A DNA stretch of 64,000 nucleotides from assembly GCA_018350325.1 (NCBI GenBank), contig JAEVLN010000010.1, positions 1,550,001-1,614,000 on the forward strand, given 5' to 3'. Positions 1 through 10,640 of the stretch are shown here, piece after piece; positions within the stretch are counted from its first letter, which is position 1; every line of letters begins with the position of its first letter. This DNA is from Globodera rostochiensis. Taxonomy: Eukaryota > Nematoda > Chromadorea > Rhabditida > Heteroderidae. The translations under genes were made by a program, and so were the position numbers. The notes under the pieces are model-generated. The model saw only the letters and a list, made by a program, of their open reading frames with translations, did not search any database and was not told the origin of the DNA.

Positions 1-684
1 ACACGCGTTCGAATCGCGGTCGGACCAATATAGTCTAAACGTGAGTTTAGTGAGTTTAAAACTAGCTTGTTTGGGGTATACATTTATTTTTAATTTATGT
101 TAAATTATTTAATCTTTATTTACCATAAATTCATAAATTAGGCTTAGAAAAGTCGATTGGTATATGATTTGGGTGATTTGGACTTTGGGCCCTATGATGC
201 AATTTTCCCTCCCGGGTTGGGGCATACATTTATTTTTTTATTTATGTAAATTGTTTTAATCTAAATTTACCATCACGCTTTTTACTTCTTGGTTGCAATA
301 TGGACAACGAAACTTCCCAACGCAATTATCAAACCTAAAAAATGTAAATATTTTTTGACGCAGTCTTTATGAAATATATGCTAAAATTCGTATAATTTAA
401 CGTTGTATAAATATTAAAAATATACCGCGGATTTGTCGCCATTTTCTCCATGCAATTTTATAATGAATTGACTCTCAATTATAGGGTCTAAGCATATTAG
501 GCACATATCTTTAGTTTCATTATCAATTTTGAATGTATCCAATGAATATATACTCTGAAATATATTCAAATTTTAATTTTGTATTACAAATAAACTACAA
601 AACCTCTTCGTATTGATAAATGTTTAATTCAATAAAAATAATTTTGTTATTAAAAAACGAGTCAAATTTATTGGTATTGAGTAC
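1..684 (-). pseudogene. Broken copy (copy 0) of the tandem RING-like gene family
   Basis: This is the 3' part of the gene family found intact at 10.6-13.2 kb. Recognisable pieces on the minus strand are the exon ending in the YQYEE motif (about 604-684), the first RING exon (426-554, with a C-x2-C pair), the last RING exon (271-334, ending RCPYC) and the first 34 bases of the C-terminal helical exon, which runs off the window. The middle RING exon (HIFHKDC) near 350-385 has lost its donor: the sequence runs straight from the Cys-Val-Lys codons into the next acceptor, so the Trp codon and most of the intron are deleted. Similarity to the other copies stops abruptly at 684, just before a foldback element. 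The deletion and the missing 5' half make it a pseudogene or a truncated gene. Confidence 0.7.
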
Positions 685-749
685 AGTGAAAGTATTTTCA
701 TCCTCTCCTTCAAGGGCATAACGATAACGACCCAGTTTGCGGAGCAGGA

Positions 750-1750
750 CGTTTGGGCCCAGCGGTTTGGGCCCCAGGGACCTTTGAAGGGCCATAACTC
801 CTCTTGGAACTATCCAAACGAAACAAATTTGGTATCAATCGAAAGCTTTTGTTGGGTAGATTTTGTATTCAAATCAACAAAGTGAACTTTTTAAAGGTAT
901 AAATAATCGTTTAGTTCATGCTAGATAATAGCTTCTATGAAACGGGCCAACTCCGTCCCGCCAACTCCGTCCCAGCCAACTCCGTCCCGCCAATCCGTCC
1001 CGAGCCAACTCCGTCCCGAGCCAACTCCGTCCGGCCAACTCCGTCCCAGCTACAAATTTTAGATTCAAAAGAGTGATACTCAAATTTTTCAAATTTCGAA
1101 AAAATAAGGGGGGACCTTTTTGGTCAACATTTTTGAAAAGGGTTTTTATTCTTAAATAGTCTAGAAATATGTTATTTAATGCACTGACTACGAATTCGTC
1201 AATAAAATTAAAAATGAGAATTTAAAACGGTTTTTGAATGGGTTGAAATTTTTGAAAATTACGGAAAAAACGACTTCTAAGTAACTCCAAAGCCGGATTG
1301 GCTTAGGCCTAAGCCTAACGAACCCCAAGCTAGGGTGGCTTAGGCCTAAGCCTAACTAACCCCAAGCTAGAGCGGCTTACAAATAAACCAGATCAATCTC
1401 CATTTGATTATTGAAGGCTTAGCGGAAGTTCGGGCAATTACCGAATTAACACTTGAATTTATTTATTTTGTTTACATTACTTCATTTGTTTAACTTCGAA
1501 AAAATCTTTGTGAAAATTTTTGTTTTTCTTAGGAGTTACTATTTTGTAACTGGGACGGAGTTGGCTGGGACGGAGTTGGGACGGGACGGAGTTGGCTCGG
1601 GACGGAGTTGGCGGGACGTTGGCGGGACCGAGTTGACCCCTACTCTAGCTTCTAAACATATAGACCTTTCGATTAGTACCCAATTTATTTAGTTTGGTTG
1701 GTTCCAAGAAAAGTTATGGCACTTCAAAGGTTCCTGGGGCCCAAACGACC
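750..1750. mobile_element. Foldback element with inverted CCAACTCCGTCCC arrays
   Basis: Outer inverted repeats (about 750-860 and 1640-1750) share a TTTGGGCCCCAGG motif and a stretch around AGTTATGGC/GCCATAACT. Inside them, an array of a roughly 14-base unit (CCAACTCCGTCCCG) lies at 952-1048, and its reverse complement at 1549-1640. The central 500 bp are AT-rich and show no coding capacity, but contain a short internal repeat (GGCTTAGGCCTAAGCC) near 1300-1350. The structure fits a non-autonomous foldback DNA transposon. No transposase is visible. Confidence 0.65.
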
Positions 1751-1764
1751 CACACTCCCAGTTT

Positions 1765-2455
1765 GCGCTCCAATTCGGAAATTTGGAGCTCCACAAGTTC
1801 AACACTACGACGTTTGTAGTGCAAGTCAATGTCGGCCATTTGAAGCTGTTTGGTCTTGAGCTCAAGCTCCTTTTCTATAAGTTGATACTTCAGCTCATCA
1901 AAACTCCGACGATTCGTTCCGCCGCCGCCGCGGGGAGTTGCAAATTGTGAAGGGTTTTAAACCTTTTCGGAATGCCAAAATTTCATTTTCAATATTTGAA
2001 CTACCTTTGGGCGTTTCCGCATTTGAAAACGCGGTGAATAAACGTTGCCACTACTATTCCCTGCGGCGGCAGCAGTGCTGTTGGGGCTGGGGCTGAAATT
2101 CTGATCCTCAACGAAATTGTCGGCTTCAACTTTTTGTTGCCATTGGGTTAATTGATCGCCAGAATCGCCTACATCTTCCATTATCTCTGCTTCCGCTGAA
2201 AACTTTTCCATCCGAATAATAACCTGCTCCCACTAAATAAAATGAGAATTTCATTAAATTTTAATGCACACACATTTTTCCAAGTCACTCGACCAGAGCC
2301 TGTTTTTCTGACAGTTTGCCATTTCGTCTCGACGACACGTTTACGGTAGCCGTAGACGTTGTCTCGAATATCATTGATGGGCTTATCAAAAACGCAAAAC
2401 CCCTGCGCAAGCAGATCCGCCTTCAATTCGCACCAAGCCTCCTCTTTGATCTCGC
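1765..2455 (-). pseudogene. Degenerate Myb/SANT-like nuclear protein gene
   Basis: Reading leftwards from 2455, the first exon encodes a basic helical segment (EEAWCELKADLLAQGF, then RKRVVETKWQTV) resembling Myb/SANT-like DNA-binding modules that end in a K-W-x-x-L/V helix. A second exon (about 1995-2236) is acidic and Ser/Ala/Asn-rich. A third part (about 1765-1945) starts with a short GGGG run and forms a charged coiled coil (EKELELKTKQLQM). The coiled-coil frame meets an in-frame stop before any usable acceptor, so the joint between parts two and three is broken or mis-assembled. The 3' end abuts the foldback element. Such Myb plus coiled-coil proteins are often transposon-related or transcription regulators. 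The function is inferred from general architecture only. Confidence 0.4.
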
Positions 2456-2539
2456 AATTTTATCTTAGGTAAAAATAATTAAAAAAACATAATTTAAAAT
2501 AAAAAATTTTTAATCTTCATTTTTTATATTTGCCTACAG

Positions 2540-2610
2540 GAGGTTTTGGTTTAGGTTTAGAAAGATTATTAATGTTTATTTTAGAAATAGCGCGTCGAAT
2601 AACGCCGTTG
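2540..2610 (+). pseudogene. Orphan exon with class II aminoacyl-tRNA synthetase motif 3
   Basis: After a good acceptor (TTTGCCTACAG) the frame reads GGFGLGLERLLMFIL. This matches motif 3 of class II synthetases (the G-x-G-x-G-x-x-R signature that binds ATP), closest in style to the Asp/Asn/Lys group. No other synthetase motif is found nearby on either strand, and the frame continues only into low-complexity sequence. It is best read as a relic exon or a captured fragment. The bases from about 2620 to 3130 show nothing else recognisable. Confidence 0.4.
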
Positions 2611-3345
2611 AAGGAAAATTTAAATTGTTGGTTGCTCTGCGTTTTTATGGGCACAATTCGGATTTTTCAAGTTACTTTTAACTTTGAACTCTTAACTTTG
2701 AAGCTTTTGCATCTTACTTTTAACTTTTTAAAAGCAACAATTGAATCGCATTTTTTCATACTTTAACTTTGAGACACGATTGAACGTCTCCAATTGGAGC
2801 GAATGGCTGCCAAACTCTTACTGATCGACTTTTCATTGTGTTCTTGCTGGATCTGAGGATCTCTGAGAGACATTAACCAACCCAAACTATTTTTGGACAC
2901 AAATTTTGGTGGAGAGTTTTGTACAGAAAGTTGGTATTTATTGTACGGGCCATTAATCAAAGTCAATTTTTTTATTGAAAGAAAGTATAATGTCTTGAGC
3001 ATTTTTCTAGTTAAATACTTATAAGCGAAATCTTTTCTTATTTGAAATAATATGTTTTCAGGCATTTAATATTATTTTTTATTCTAATTAAAATTTGGGG
3101 TTCGAAAGCTTTTCCCATTATGAGACGACCATTTGGAATATTTGTTAAATGTCGGCCCCATTTTAAGCTTATAAAGTTATCAATTTAATAAATCCAAATG
3201 ATAAAATTTATGCAGAAAAATTTGTCGCAAATCATGTCTCTTTTTAAAGGTAAATAATAACCCATTTAAAAATGCTGAAAATGAGAGTTGTAAAATAATT
3301 GAAAAAACGTTTTTCTATTTTTATTTTCTTTTTTTTCTTGCGATG

Positions 3346-5797
3346 TTAGTGTAGCAATTTTCTCTTTTTTTCTTCTTCTAACTTTTGCATATTTTCAAGC
3401 AATACATTACCAGAAGCTTGGGGACCATATTTGAATGAAGAGATGAGAGATAAAGCATTTTTGGCCTTCGTAATATTTGCTCGCGAATTTTGTCGATTTA
3501 GTAAAAAATTTTCAAGCCCTTTCCGGATATGCTCAACAATTGGATTTTCAAATAATTCTTCGCCTTTAATTTCAACAAATTGTTCTTCCGAAAGTTGAAC
3601 ATTATTGGGCTGGAAATCAATTTCTTCAAGCAATTTTCTCACTTTCTCTTCTTTTTCCTCCAAACGTGTTAAGATTAATTTGATTCCAAATTCCGCTTGC
3701 CTCCGTTTAAATGAATCGTCAGCATTTGATCCATTTGAAATTTGCAACAATTTGGAAATTGAATTAAAATACAAATTCGAAAAAGAATCCGACACGCTTT
3801 CGAATCGCGGCGGGACCACTGCTGTCTTAAATGTGAGCATAAAACTAGCTTGTTTGGGGCATAGGTACATTTATTTTTAATTTATGTAAATTATTTTAAT
3901 CTTTATTTACCATAATGCTTTTTAGTTCTTGGTTGCAATATGGACAACGAAGCTTCCCAATGCAATATTCAAACCTAAAAAATGTAATTATTTTATTAAA
4001 TTATTTTACAAACCATGATTTGATGCAGTCTTTATGAAATATATGCTAAAATTCGTTAAAATTTAACGTAAATATTAAAAATATTTATATTAATTAACCG
4101 CGGATTTGTCGCCATTTTCTCCATGCAATTTTATAATGAATTGACTCTCAATTATAGGGTCTAAGCATATTATGCACATATCTTTAGTTTCATTATCAAT
4201 TTTGAGTGTATCCAATGAATATATACTCTGAAATTTATTCAAAGTTTAATTATGTTTTACAAATAAACTACAAAACCTCCTCGTATTGATAAATGTTCAA
4301 TTCAGTAAAAATAATTTTGTTGTTAAAAAATCGAGTCAAATTTATTGGTATTGAGAGACGATATTCGGATAACTAAAAGTTGTAGAAATTATTTCAAAAA
4401 TTTTATATAAATTTTTACCGAATTTGATGCATTTTCATCATTTATTTTGGCGAGCGTCGCATAGCCCAAAAATTTTTTTTGAATTTCCGAATTTTCTTTG
4501 TCTAATTGAGCGTATAAAAATGCGTGATAATTGCCCGAATCTTTTTCCGTTTCGATGAAAATCCGCCGATTCCACCAAAGCCCCTGAGGCGCAAAACTGC
4601 CCAAATTGATCAAATATCGCCTCGAAAAGTCTGGTTTGTAGAGCAACACTTGGATGTATATGTGCATTGATCGATTGTTGTCCGACTCGACAAAGACATT
4701 GAAGTCAAACCAATGCCGCTCTAATTCATCGTTAACTTCGACTTCAAAATTTTCACCGTTTTTTAAATCGCGGCGACTTCCTTTCGAATAAATTAAATTG
4801 ACTTCGTTTTGACGAGTTGGATTTGCCATTTCATAATGAATGCACAATTTTAGTTTAGGGTCCGAGCATTCTTTGTTGATATAGGGTACCCAGATTAAAA
4901 ATAATACAAAATAGATGACTACGATGTACCAGTAAGTTAAATTTGCATCTTGCAAGACCATTATAAGCCCCAAAACGCAACCAGATAGAAAAATTGTGAC
5001 ACTGACAAGAATTGCACATTTTGTCTTATCCTTTTCTCGGGAATTGGCACGTTTTCGTCTGCGCCCATCAACGGATGCCAATGCATCATTTTTGCCAAAA
5101 TTTTCCACTTTTGAAGATAAAAATAACAAATAAATAAAACAAGAAAATTTAAAAAGAAATGTAAACCTTTCATTGACGTCAAAAATTGGTTGAGTCCCAA
5201 ATAAAAAAGTGTAGTGAGTTTATTCAGATTTTCATTTGAAAAGTTGGATAATTCTGTTTTTAGTGCATTTATAGTTGTTTCATCTAAGAAACTATTTTGA
5301 TTTGTTTCCAGCGCTTTTTGAATATTTCTCTTAATATTTTTATCATCCGCCAATTCTTTAACCAATTTTATGGCCATATTTTCAATCTTTTCCGCCGCCT
5401 TTTCAATGCTTTTTCCTTTGCTCAATTCCAAACAAAAATCTTTTTGAATTTTTTGAGCATTTAAAAAATTCTTTTCCAAAATTAAATTATTTTTTTTTAA
5501 TTTAATTTCAAATGTTTCGCAGCACAAAACGCGATTAATATTCTTTTGCAACCATTCATCCGAGAGTTGGCGATCAGAAGCAAAAAAAGCTTTTTGAGCC
5601 GAGTCAAGCAAATCATTTGCCGTTGCAATCCAATCTGAATTTTAATTTTAATATTTAACTTTATATAATTAAACTTTTTTCTAAACCTTTTTGGCATTTT
5701 ATTGCATTGCTTTTTTGTCCAATCAAAGTTAGCGAAATTATTACGCAAAGGAATATTTCGTTTTTCAAAAGTAATTGAAACATAATCAATTAATTGC
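3346..5797 (-). CDS. Membrane-anchored RING-like protein, copy 1 of tandem family
   Basis: Eight exons can be chained: 5745-5797, 5167-5634, 4419-5107, 4277-4372, 4099-4227, 4014-4045, 3911-3974 and 3346-3825. In order they encode an alpha-helical N-terminal region, two hydrophobic segments (residues like AILVSVTIFLSG and YWYIVVIYFVLFLIW), a family-specific beta-rich domain with the conserved FAPQGLWWNRRIFIE motif, a RING-like finger split over three exons (C-x2-C, then HIFHKDC, then CPYC) and a C-terminal helical tail. The third zinc ligand (the Cys of a normal C-x-H) is Ser. The acceptor used by copy 2 before the third exon is mutated here (AG to AT). An AG nine bases downstream keeps the frame. 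The 5' end (start codon and first exon) was not found. A RING fold suggests ubiquitin ligase activity, but the altered ligand makes this an inference. Confidence 0.6.
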
Positions 5798-5819
5798 CTG
5801 AGGTATAAATTAAATAATA

Positions 5820-6365
5820 GTAATTAATAATAATAACAAATAAATGCAATCATTACGTATAACAGAAATAAGGCAACGTTTTGGAAGTTTTCTCTCAATA
5901 TTAAAACATAAAATATGCGATTTTATTAAAATATTAGCTATGTTTAAATGTAAATGTGTAAATCTTTTATACACTCATTTATTTCTTCATTATTAATCTA
6001 TATGGTTCATTTCATAGATGAATGATGATTACACGTATATTCCACGCAAAAACAATTAATTGTACATATAGGGAGTAAACATATTATTAATCGTTTTCTT
6101 AGATGATTGATTTTACACGTATATTCCACGCAAAACAAATTTATTAAATCATTAAGGTTTGTTTACATAGATGATTGATTTTATTAATCTATAGGGTTCG
6201 TCTTCATAGATGATTGATTTTATTACTCTATGGGGTTCGTCTTCATAGATGATTGATTTTACTCGTATATTCCACGCAGAACAATTAATTGTATAAGGAG
6301 GAAATAGATTATTCATCTTATTAATCTATAGGGTTGGTCTTCATAGATGATTGATTTTTTTAACT
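5820..6365. repeat. AT-rich tandem repeat built on ATAGATGATTGATTTTA
   Basis: A degenerate unit of about 50-60 bases, recognisable by ATAGATGATTGATTTTA followed by CGTATATTCCACGCA and sometimes AACAATTAATTGTA, recurs about five times between about 6010 and 6360. No gene is visible in the stretch. Confidence 0.6.
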
Positions 6366-6689
6366 GAGCACGGAAAAATAGATCAAACGTTTAGGAAATG
6401 TTCACAACTGGGCGTTCACAACTGGGCGTTCACAACCGGCGCCTGTCGGCACCGCCGGGCTCTCCTTCCCAGAAAAATTAAATCTTTTTAGAGGCGTATT
6501 TTTGGTCCAAAAAAATAAGTCTTTTTTAACAAATAAGGGTGCATTTTTTGTTTGAAAAAAATTTTGATTTTTAAAAAAGTTCCCCCAAAAAATTGTTTTT
6601 CCAAAATTGCGGATTGCGGATTGCTGAAATTGCGGCCTTTTTGGGGTTGCGGATTGCGGATTGCCGCAATCAGAATCCGATTGCGTCCA

Positions 6690-6975
6690 GCCCTGGTGGG
6701 AAGGGCCCAGCCGCCCCTTCACTCTTTGTTTAACCCAACCTCATGAAAATCGACTTTTTCTTAATAAAAAGATTTGTAAAGGTTTTTTTTTAAATTAACG
6801 GTTCCCCCCTATGGAAACTCTTTACCTTGTGTACCAATTTTTTCTGCCACAATTCAGCAAATATATCATTATGTTCTTCATCAATGCATTCAATTGGAAA
6901 TTTGGTAGTGAAAACACAGAAAAAAAGTAATAAAATAGTGCAGGATATATCATCATGTAATCGAATGCCAAACAT
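6690..6975 (-). pseudogene. Partial duplicate of the 5' end of the helix-turn-helix gene
   Basis: Minus-strand translation gives a hydrophobic leader followed by DEEHNDIFAELWQK, the same motif that follows the leader of the 7.8-9.3 kb gene. A non-coding tract (GGGAAGGGCC, CCCTTCACTCTTT) near 6698-6742 is also repeated at 9483-9530, so flanking DNA may have been copied with it. After the motif the frame ends without a helix-turn-helix exon. It is a truncated duplicate and probably not functional. Confidence 0.5.
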
Positions 6976-7790
6976 GCCCGGAGTTCCCGGCTAATTTGAA
7001 TATTAAATTAGCATTTCGTAGGCATTGGGCATCGATATGGATGCCCGCCCTTCAGAGACGAGGACAGTATCCCGCCAAAACCAAAAAATTGAGCACCGAC
7101 ATAACTGCGAAGCTTGGGGGTTGTGTATTAAAAGTTATTAATTAATTGATTGCGAATCTCAGTTTAAAAAAATATTTGACGCCATCACTGATTAAATAGT
7201 TTTTTATTTTACACCGGGAAAAAGTGTCACAGAAAAGTGCAAAAAAAAATTAATAAATAAATCAATTGTATGTAATCTAATAAAGACACCTATTATGGGA
7301 AAGTTTTACAGAAATGGAAAAAATGTGTTTAGCATTTGAACAATTTTTCCAATGTGTTCATTTCTTTTCTTTCCGAAAACATTCCATTTCCACGGTATAT
7401 CATTTAAAGAATTAGCAGATGAGGTTGAGCGTTCAGAACTGTGAATTTTTTAGATTTTAATTTTTTTCAATAATTTGAAATTACCCGCCATGTCGCTGAA
7501 CATTGTCAATTGGTCCACCAATGTCCACTTAATATAATTATTAATTCTTTCAATAAAACCAAAATTTGGCTACTCTCGCGTTCGGAAACCGGATCCCAGA
7601 AGTAGCCGGATTCCGGACTGCCGGGACTGGATAATTCGAACCCGGTTCGGGCTCTAATTAAGAATTCTGGGAAGTAATAGCGTCTAACAAAAAAAATAAG
7701 AAGTTTTCAACCTGACTAAATTATGTAATCATTTATCTTTAAAAATAGGTATCGATTTATACGATAAAAAATAAAATTTTAAAAATTGCC
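6976..7790. other. Intergenic, one short GC-rich insertion
   Basis: Mostly AT-rich DNA with no coding signal. A GC-rich patch at about 7565-7660 is made of CCGGATTCCGG- and GGTTCGGG-like words, one of the locus-specific repeat insertions described elsewhere in the window. Confidence 0.5.
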
Positions 7791-7794
7791 CTAT

Positions 7795-9265
7795 TTAATA
7801 TTTTATTGGCAATGTCAACTTTTGTGCAATTTTTTCTTTATACATTTGTGGATTCTCTGTTTCAATTTTGTAAAATTGTTTCACAAACTCCGCCTTCTCA
7901 GCCTCAGTGTGTCTCTTTTGTTTTTCTGGTCAACATTTTAATTAAATTAAAAATAAATTTATAAACAAACAAAAGAAAAATTCACTTGGAGCTCCAAATT
8001 GGTGTTTCCAAATATAAATTGTTGTACGAGAAACTCCCAATTTTTGCGCAATTTTTTCTTCAATTGTTTTCACATCGTAAGACATTCCTTTGGCCTGAGT
8101 TTTGAATACTTTTTTGAATTTATTAAACTCTGCAATTATTTCTTGTTTTTCTACTTCTGAATAAATCTTTCTAACACCTTTATTAAAAAAAAACATTTCT
8201 TGGCAAAATTAGAATTGTTAATTTAGTAATTTTGAAAAATAAAAAAATCATTAGCAAACAACTTACATAGTTGTGAAAAATTTAGATTTGGGGAATATAC
8301 ATATTTTTACAATTTATGTCCAAATTTACCAGATTTTAAGCTTTTAGATTTACTTTTCAAAAATATAAGGTTTTGACGTTAATGTTCAACATTTGCGCAA
8401 TTTCATCTGTACGGAGTTGAGGATTTTCTTTTTTGATTTTGTAAAGATTTTTCAATACTCCCACCATTTCAGCGTCAGTGTGTCTTTTTTGTTTTCTGAT
8501 CAAATATAAGTTTAATTAAAATAAATATTTTTCTAGGCAATTAATGAAAAATTTACTGGAAATTCCAAGTTGGGTTTTCCAATAATAAATTGTTCTTAGA
8601 GAAACTCCCAATTTTTGGGCAATTTTTTCATCTTTGAATTCTTTTTTTAATTCAACAAACTCTGCGATTTTTCTTGTTTTTCTACTTCCGAATAAATTTT
8701 TCTAACACCTTTAATCAATTCTTGTTAAAATTATTACCGATATTTTACCTTTTTGTGATTTTGAAGAGCTTTCCTTCAAATTCGAATTATCAAAAATCGA
8801 ATATGAATCCGTGCTATGTTCTACTCCATCGTTCCCATTATCGAATTCTTCTTTTTCAGAGATACGATCAAATTCCATTAATTCTAAATTCATTTTTAAT
8901 TAAAATAAAGGAAATATTTAAAAGTACCGGATTTAACCCGTTTTTCAACACACTTCTTCTTATACAGTTTTGTTTAATGCAATTTTTTGCTGTCTTTCGT
9001 TCGAAAATTGATCAAATTCTTCATAATCATTTGGTTCATCTTTCACAACAATTTCTTTTTTAATTTTTCCAATTTTTTGACTGATTAAATCGTCGTTTAA
9101 ATTTGTTCGTAAAGTTTCTTCACATTTGCCGGATTTTGTGCCAGATTTTTCACTTTTCTGCCACAATTCGGCAAATATATCATTATGTTCTTCATCAAAT
9201 CCATTCAATTGCAAAATTTCGCAATTGAAAAAACAGAAAAAAATAAAATAATGACAACAAAACAT
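7795..9265 (-). CDS. Predicted secreted protein with repeated helix-turn-helix motifs
   Basis: The start at 9265 lies just after a strong TTTCAG acceptor (about 9280), a likely trans-splice site. It opens with a hydrophobic leader (MFCCHYFIFFCFFNC), then DEEHNDIFAELWQK and an acidic/basic linker. Downstream come four exon-sized blocks of two alternating types. One reads VRKIYSEVEKQE and continues to IAQKLGVSRTTIYIW, a classic helix-turn-helix; the other reads KRHTEAEKAEFV or KRHTDAEMVGVL and ends in a second, weaker helix-turn-helix. The first-type block at 8550-8710 has a one-base deletion relative to its twin at 7990-8180, which shifts the frame. This suggests decay of that repeat or a sequence error. 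The joint between the first and second exons is unresolved. DNA binding by a secreted protein would fit a host-nucleus role, but that is inference. Confidence 0.45.
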
Positions 9266-9344
9266 AAATATGCAGAATAAGATAACTGAAATTAAAAAAA
9301 ATAAAGACCCAATCCCTATTACAGGCTTACTCCCTGACGCCAAT

Positions 9345-10420
9345 AATGATTAGGAAACCTGAATTACTCAAAATTGAACGAATTAATGTATGCATTTTTC
9401 ATCTTTCATTGATTTGAATAAAGCAACAATTGAACGATTTAATGTAAATGCGCAATATTACCCCCTCCACATGGCTTATGGGTGGGAAGGGCCAAGTCGC
9501 CCCTCACTCTTTATTTAACCCAACAAAAGCCAATAAAAGGCAAATCAAGTTCAAGGCAAGTCAAGACAAGTCAAGAGATGTCAAATAAAGCAAAAACTAT
9601 CCGAATGCCGAGTAGAACAAACCGAATGTCGAATGGGTCGAATGTCGAATAATGCAAAAAGTGTCTGAGGATGGTCGAATAATACAAAAACTGTCCGAAT
9701 GTCAAATAGAAGAAATATTTGGATGCTGAAAATTGTCAATTCTACTTTTTAAATAGTAAAGTTCACAAATTTGAACAAATGTCACATTAATCTTTTTGTG
9801 GACGGGGGGGGGGGGGGGGAGTGTAACAAATTATGTGGTTTTAAAAACTCAATGGCATTCTTCAAAACCTTTCATTCCTAAGCGGTATTTGAGGTGTTCG
9901 CTCCACTAAGTCCAGGTGTGCCTGCCGGATGCCCACGCCCAAGCCAGCTGCTCTTAACGCACACCCAAACTTTGGCATTAAGATTTTTAAATAAATTTCT
10001 GCAACAGAACTACTTGAGTCATTTAGGTGTTAATCAATTCCTTTTTATGTATTTCAACCAGGCAGAGCATGGATACAAATTTTCGTTGTTCGTGCATCGG
10101 ATGTGGAGAGTTAGCAAAATCAATTAACAAAAAATAAATTAAAAAATATAATAAAATATTCAAGAAAGTAGATAAGGCTGAAAGAAACTTATCTATCTTT
10201 TTGCTGTATGCCTTTATGAACGGGAAAAGATTGCAATTGTACCTTTGTTCTTAATCGTAGTGGCCTTCAAAAGCACATCATTAAATTTGTTTAAAAAAAA
10301 GTTCGGCGCCGCAATTGTCAGTTCGATTTCCGACTTACGAAATTTTTGAGGTCGTCGCTGCCCATCCCTGATTTGGACCGGAAGCGAATTGACCGGGATA
10401 CAGGATTGAGACTGTTTAAA
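9345..10420. other. Intergenic with simple repeats and a long G run
   Basis: Holds short tandem repeats (AAGTCAAG-type at about 9545-9590; CCGAATGTCGAAT-type at 9600-9710) and an uninterrupted G run near 9806-9819. A short proline-containing frame at 9894-10127 has no recognisable domain and is not called. Sequence from about 10420 to 10640 is homologous to 3130-3345 and marks the 3' flank of the tandem duplication. Confidence 0.5.
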
Positions 10421-10640
10421 TGTCGGCCTCATTTTAAGCTTAATAAAGTTATCAATTTAATAAATTAATAAATCCAAATAATAAAAAATTTTCTGCAAAA
10501 AATTTGTCACCAATCAAGTCATTTTATAAGGTAAATAAAATAAAGGGTTTTTCAAAATTATGCCTAATCGGAAACAGGCGCATTTGCATAACGAATACTA
10601 AAAATGCACATAGTTATAAAATAATTGAAAAAACATTTTT

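Noticed and set aside
1453..1692. 79-codon plus-strand frame ending in Gly/Thr/Glu repeats
   Set aside because: It reads into the right-hand array of the foldback element and has no homologue-like features.
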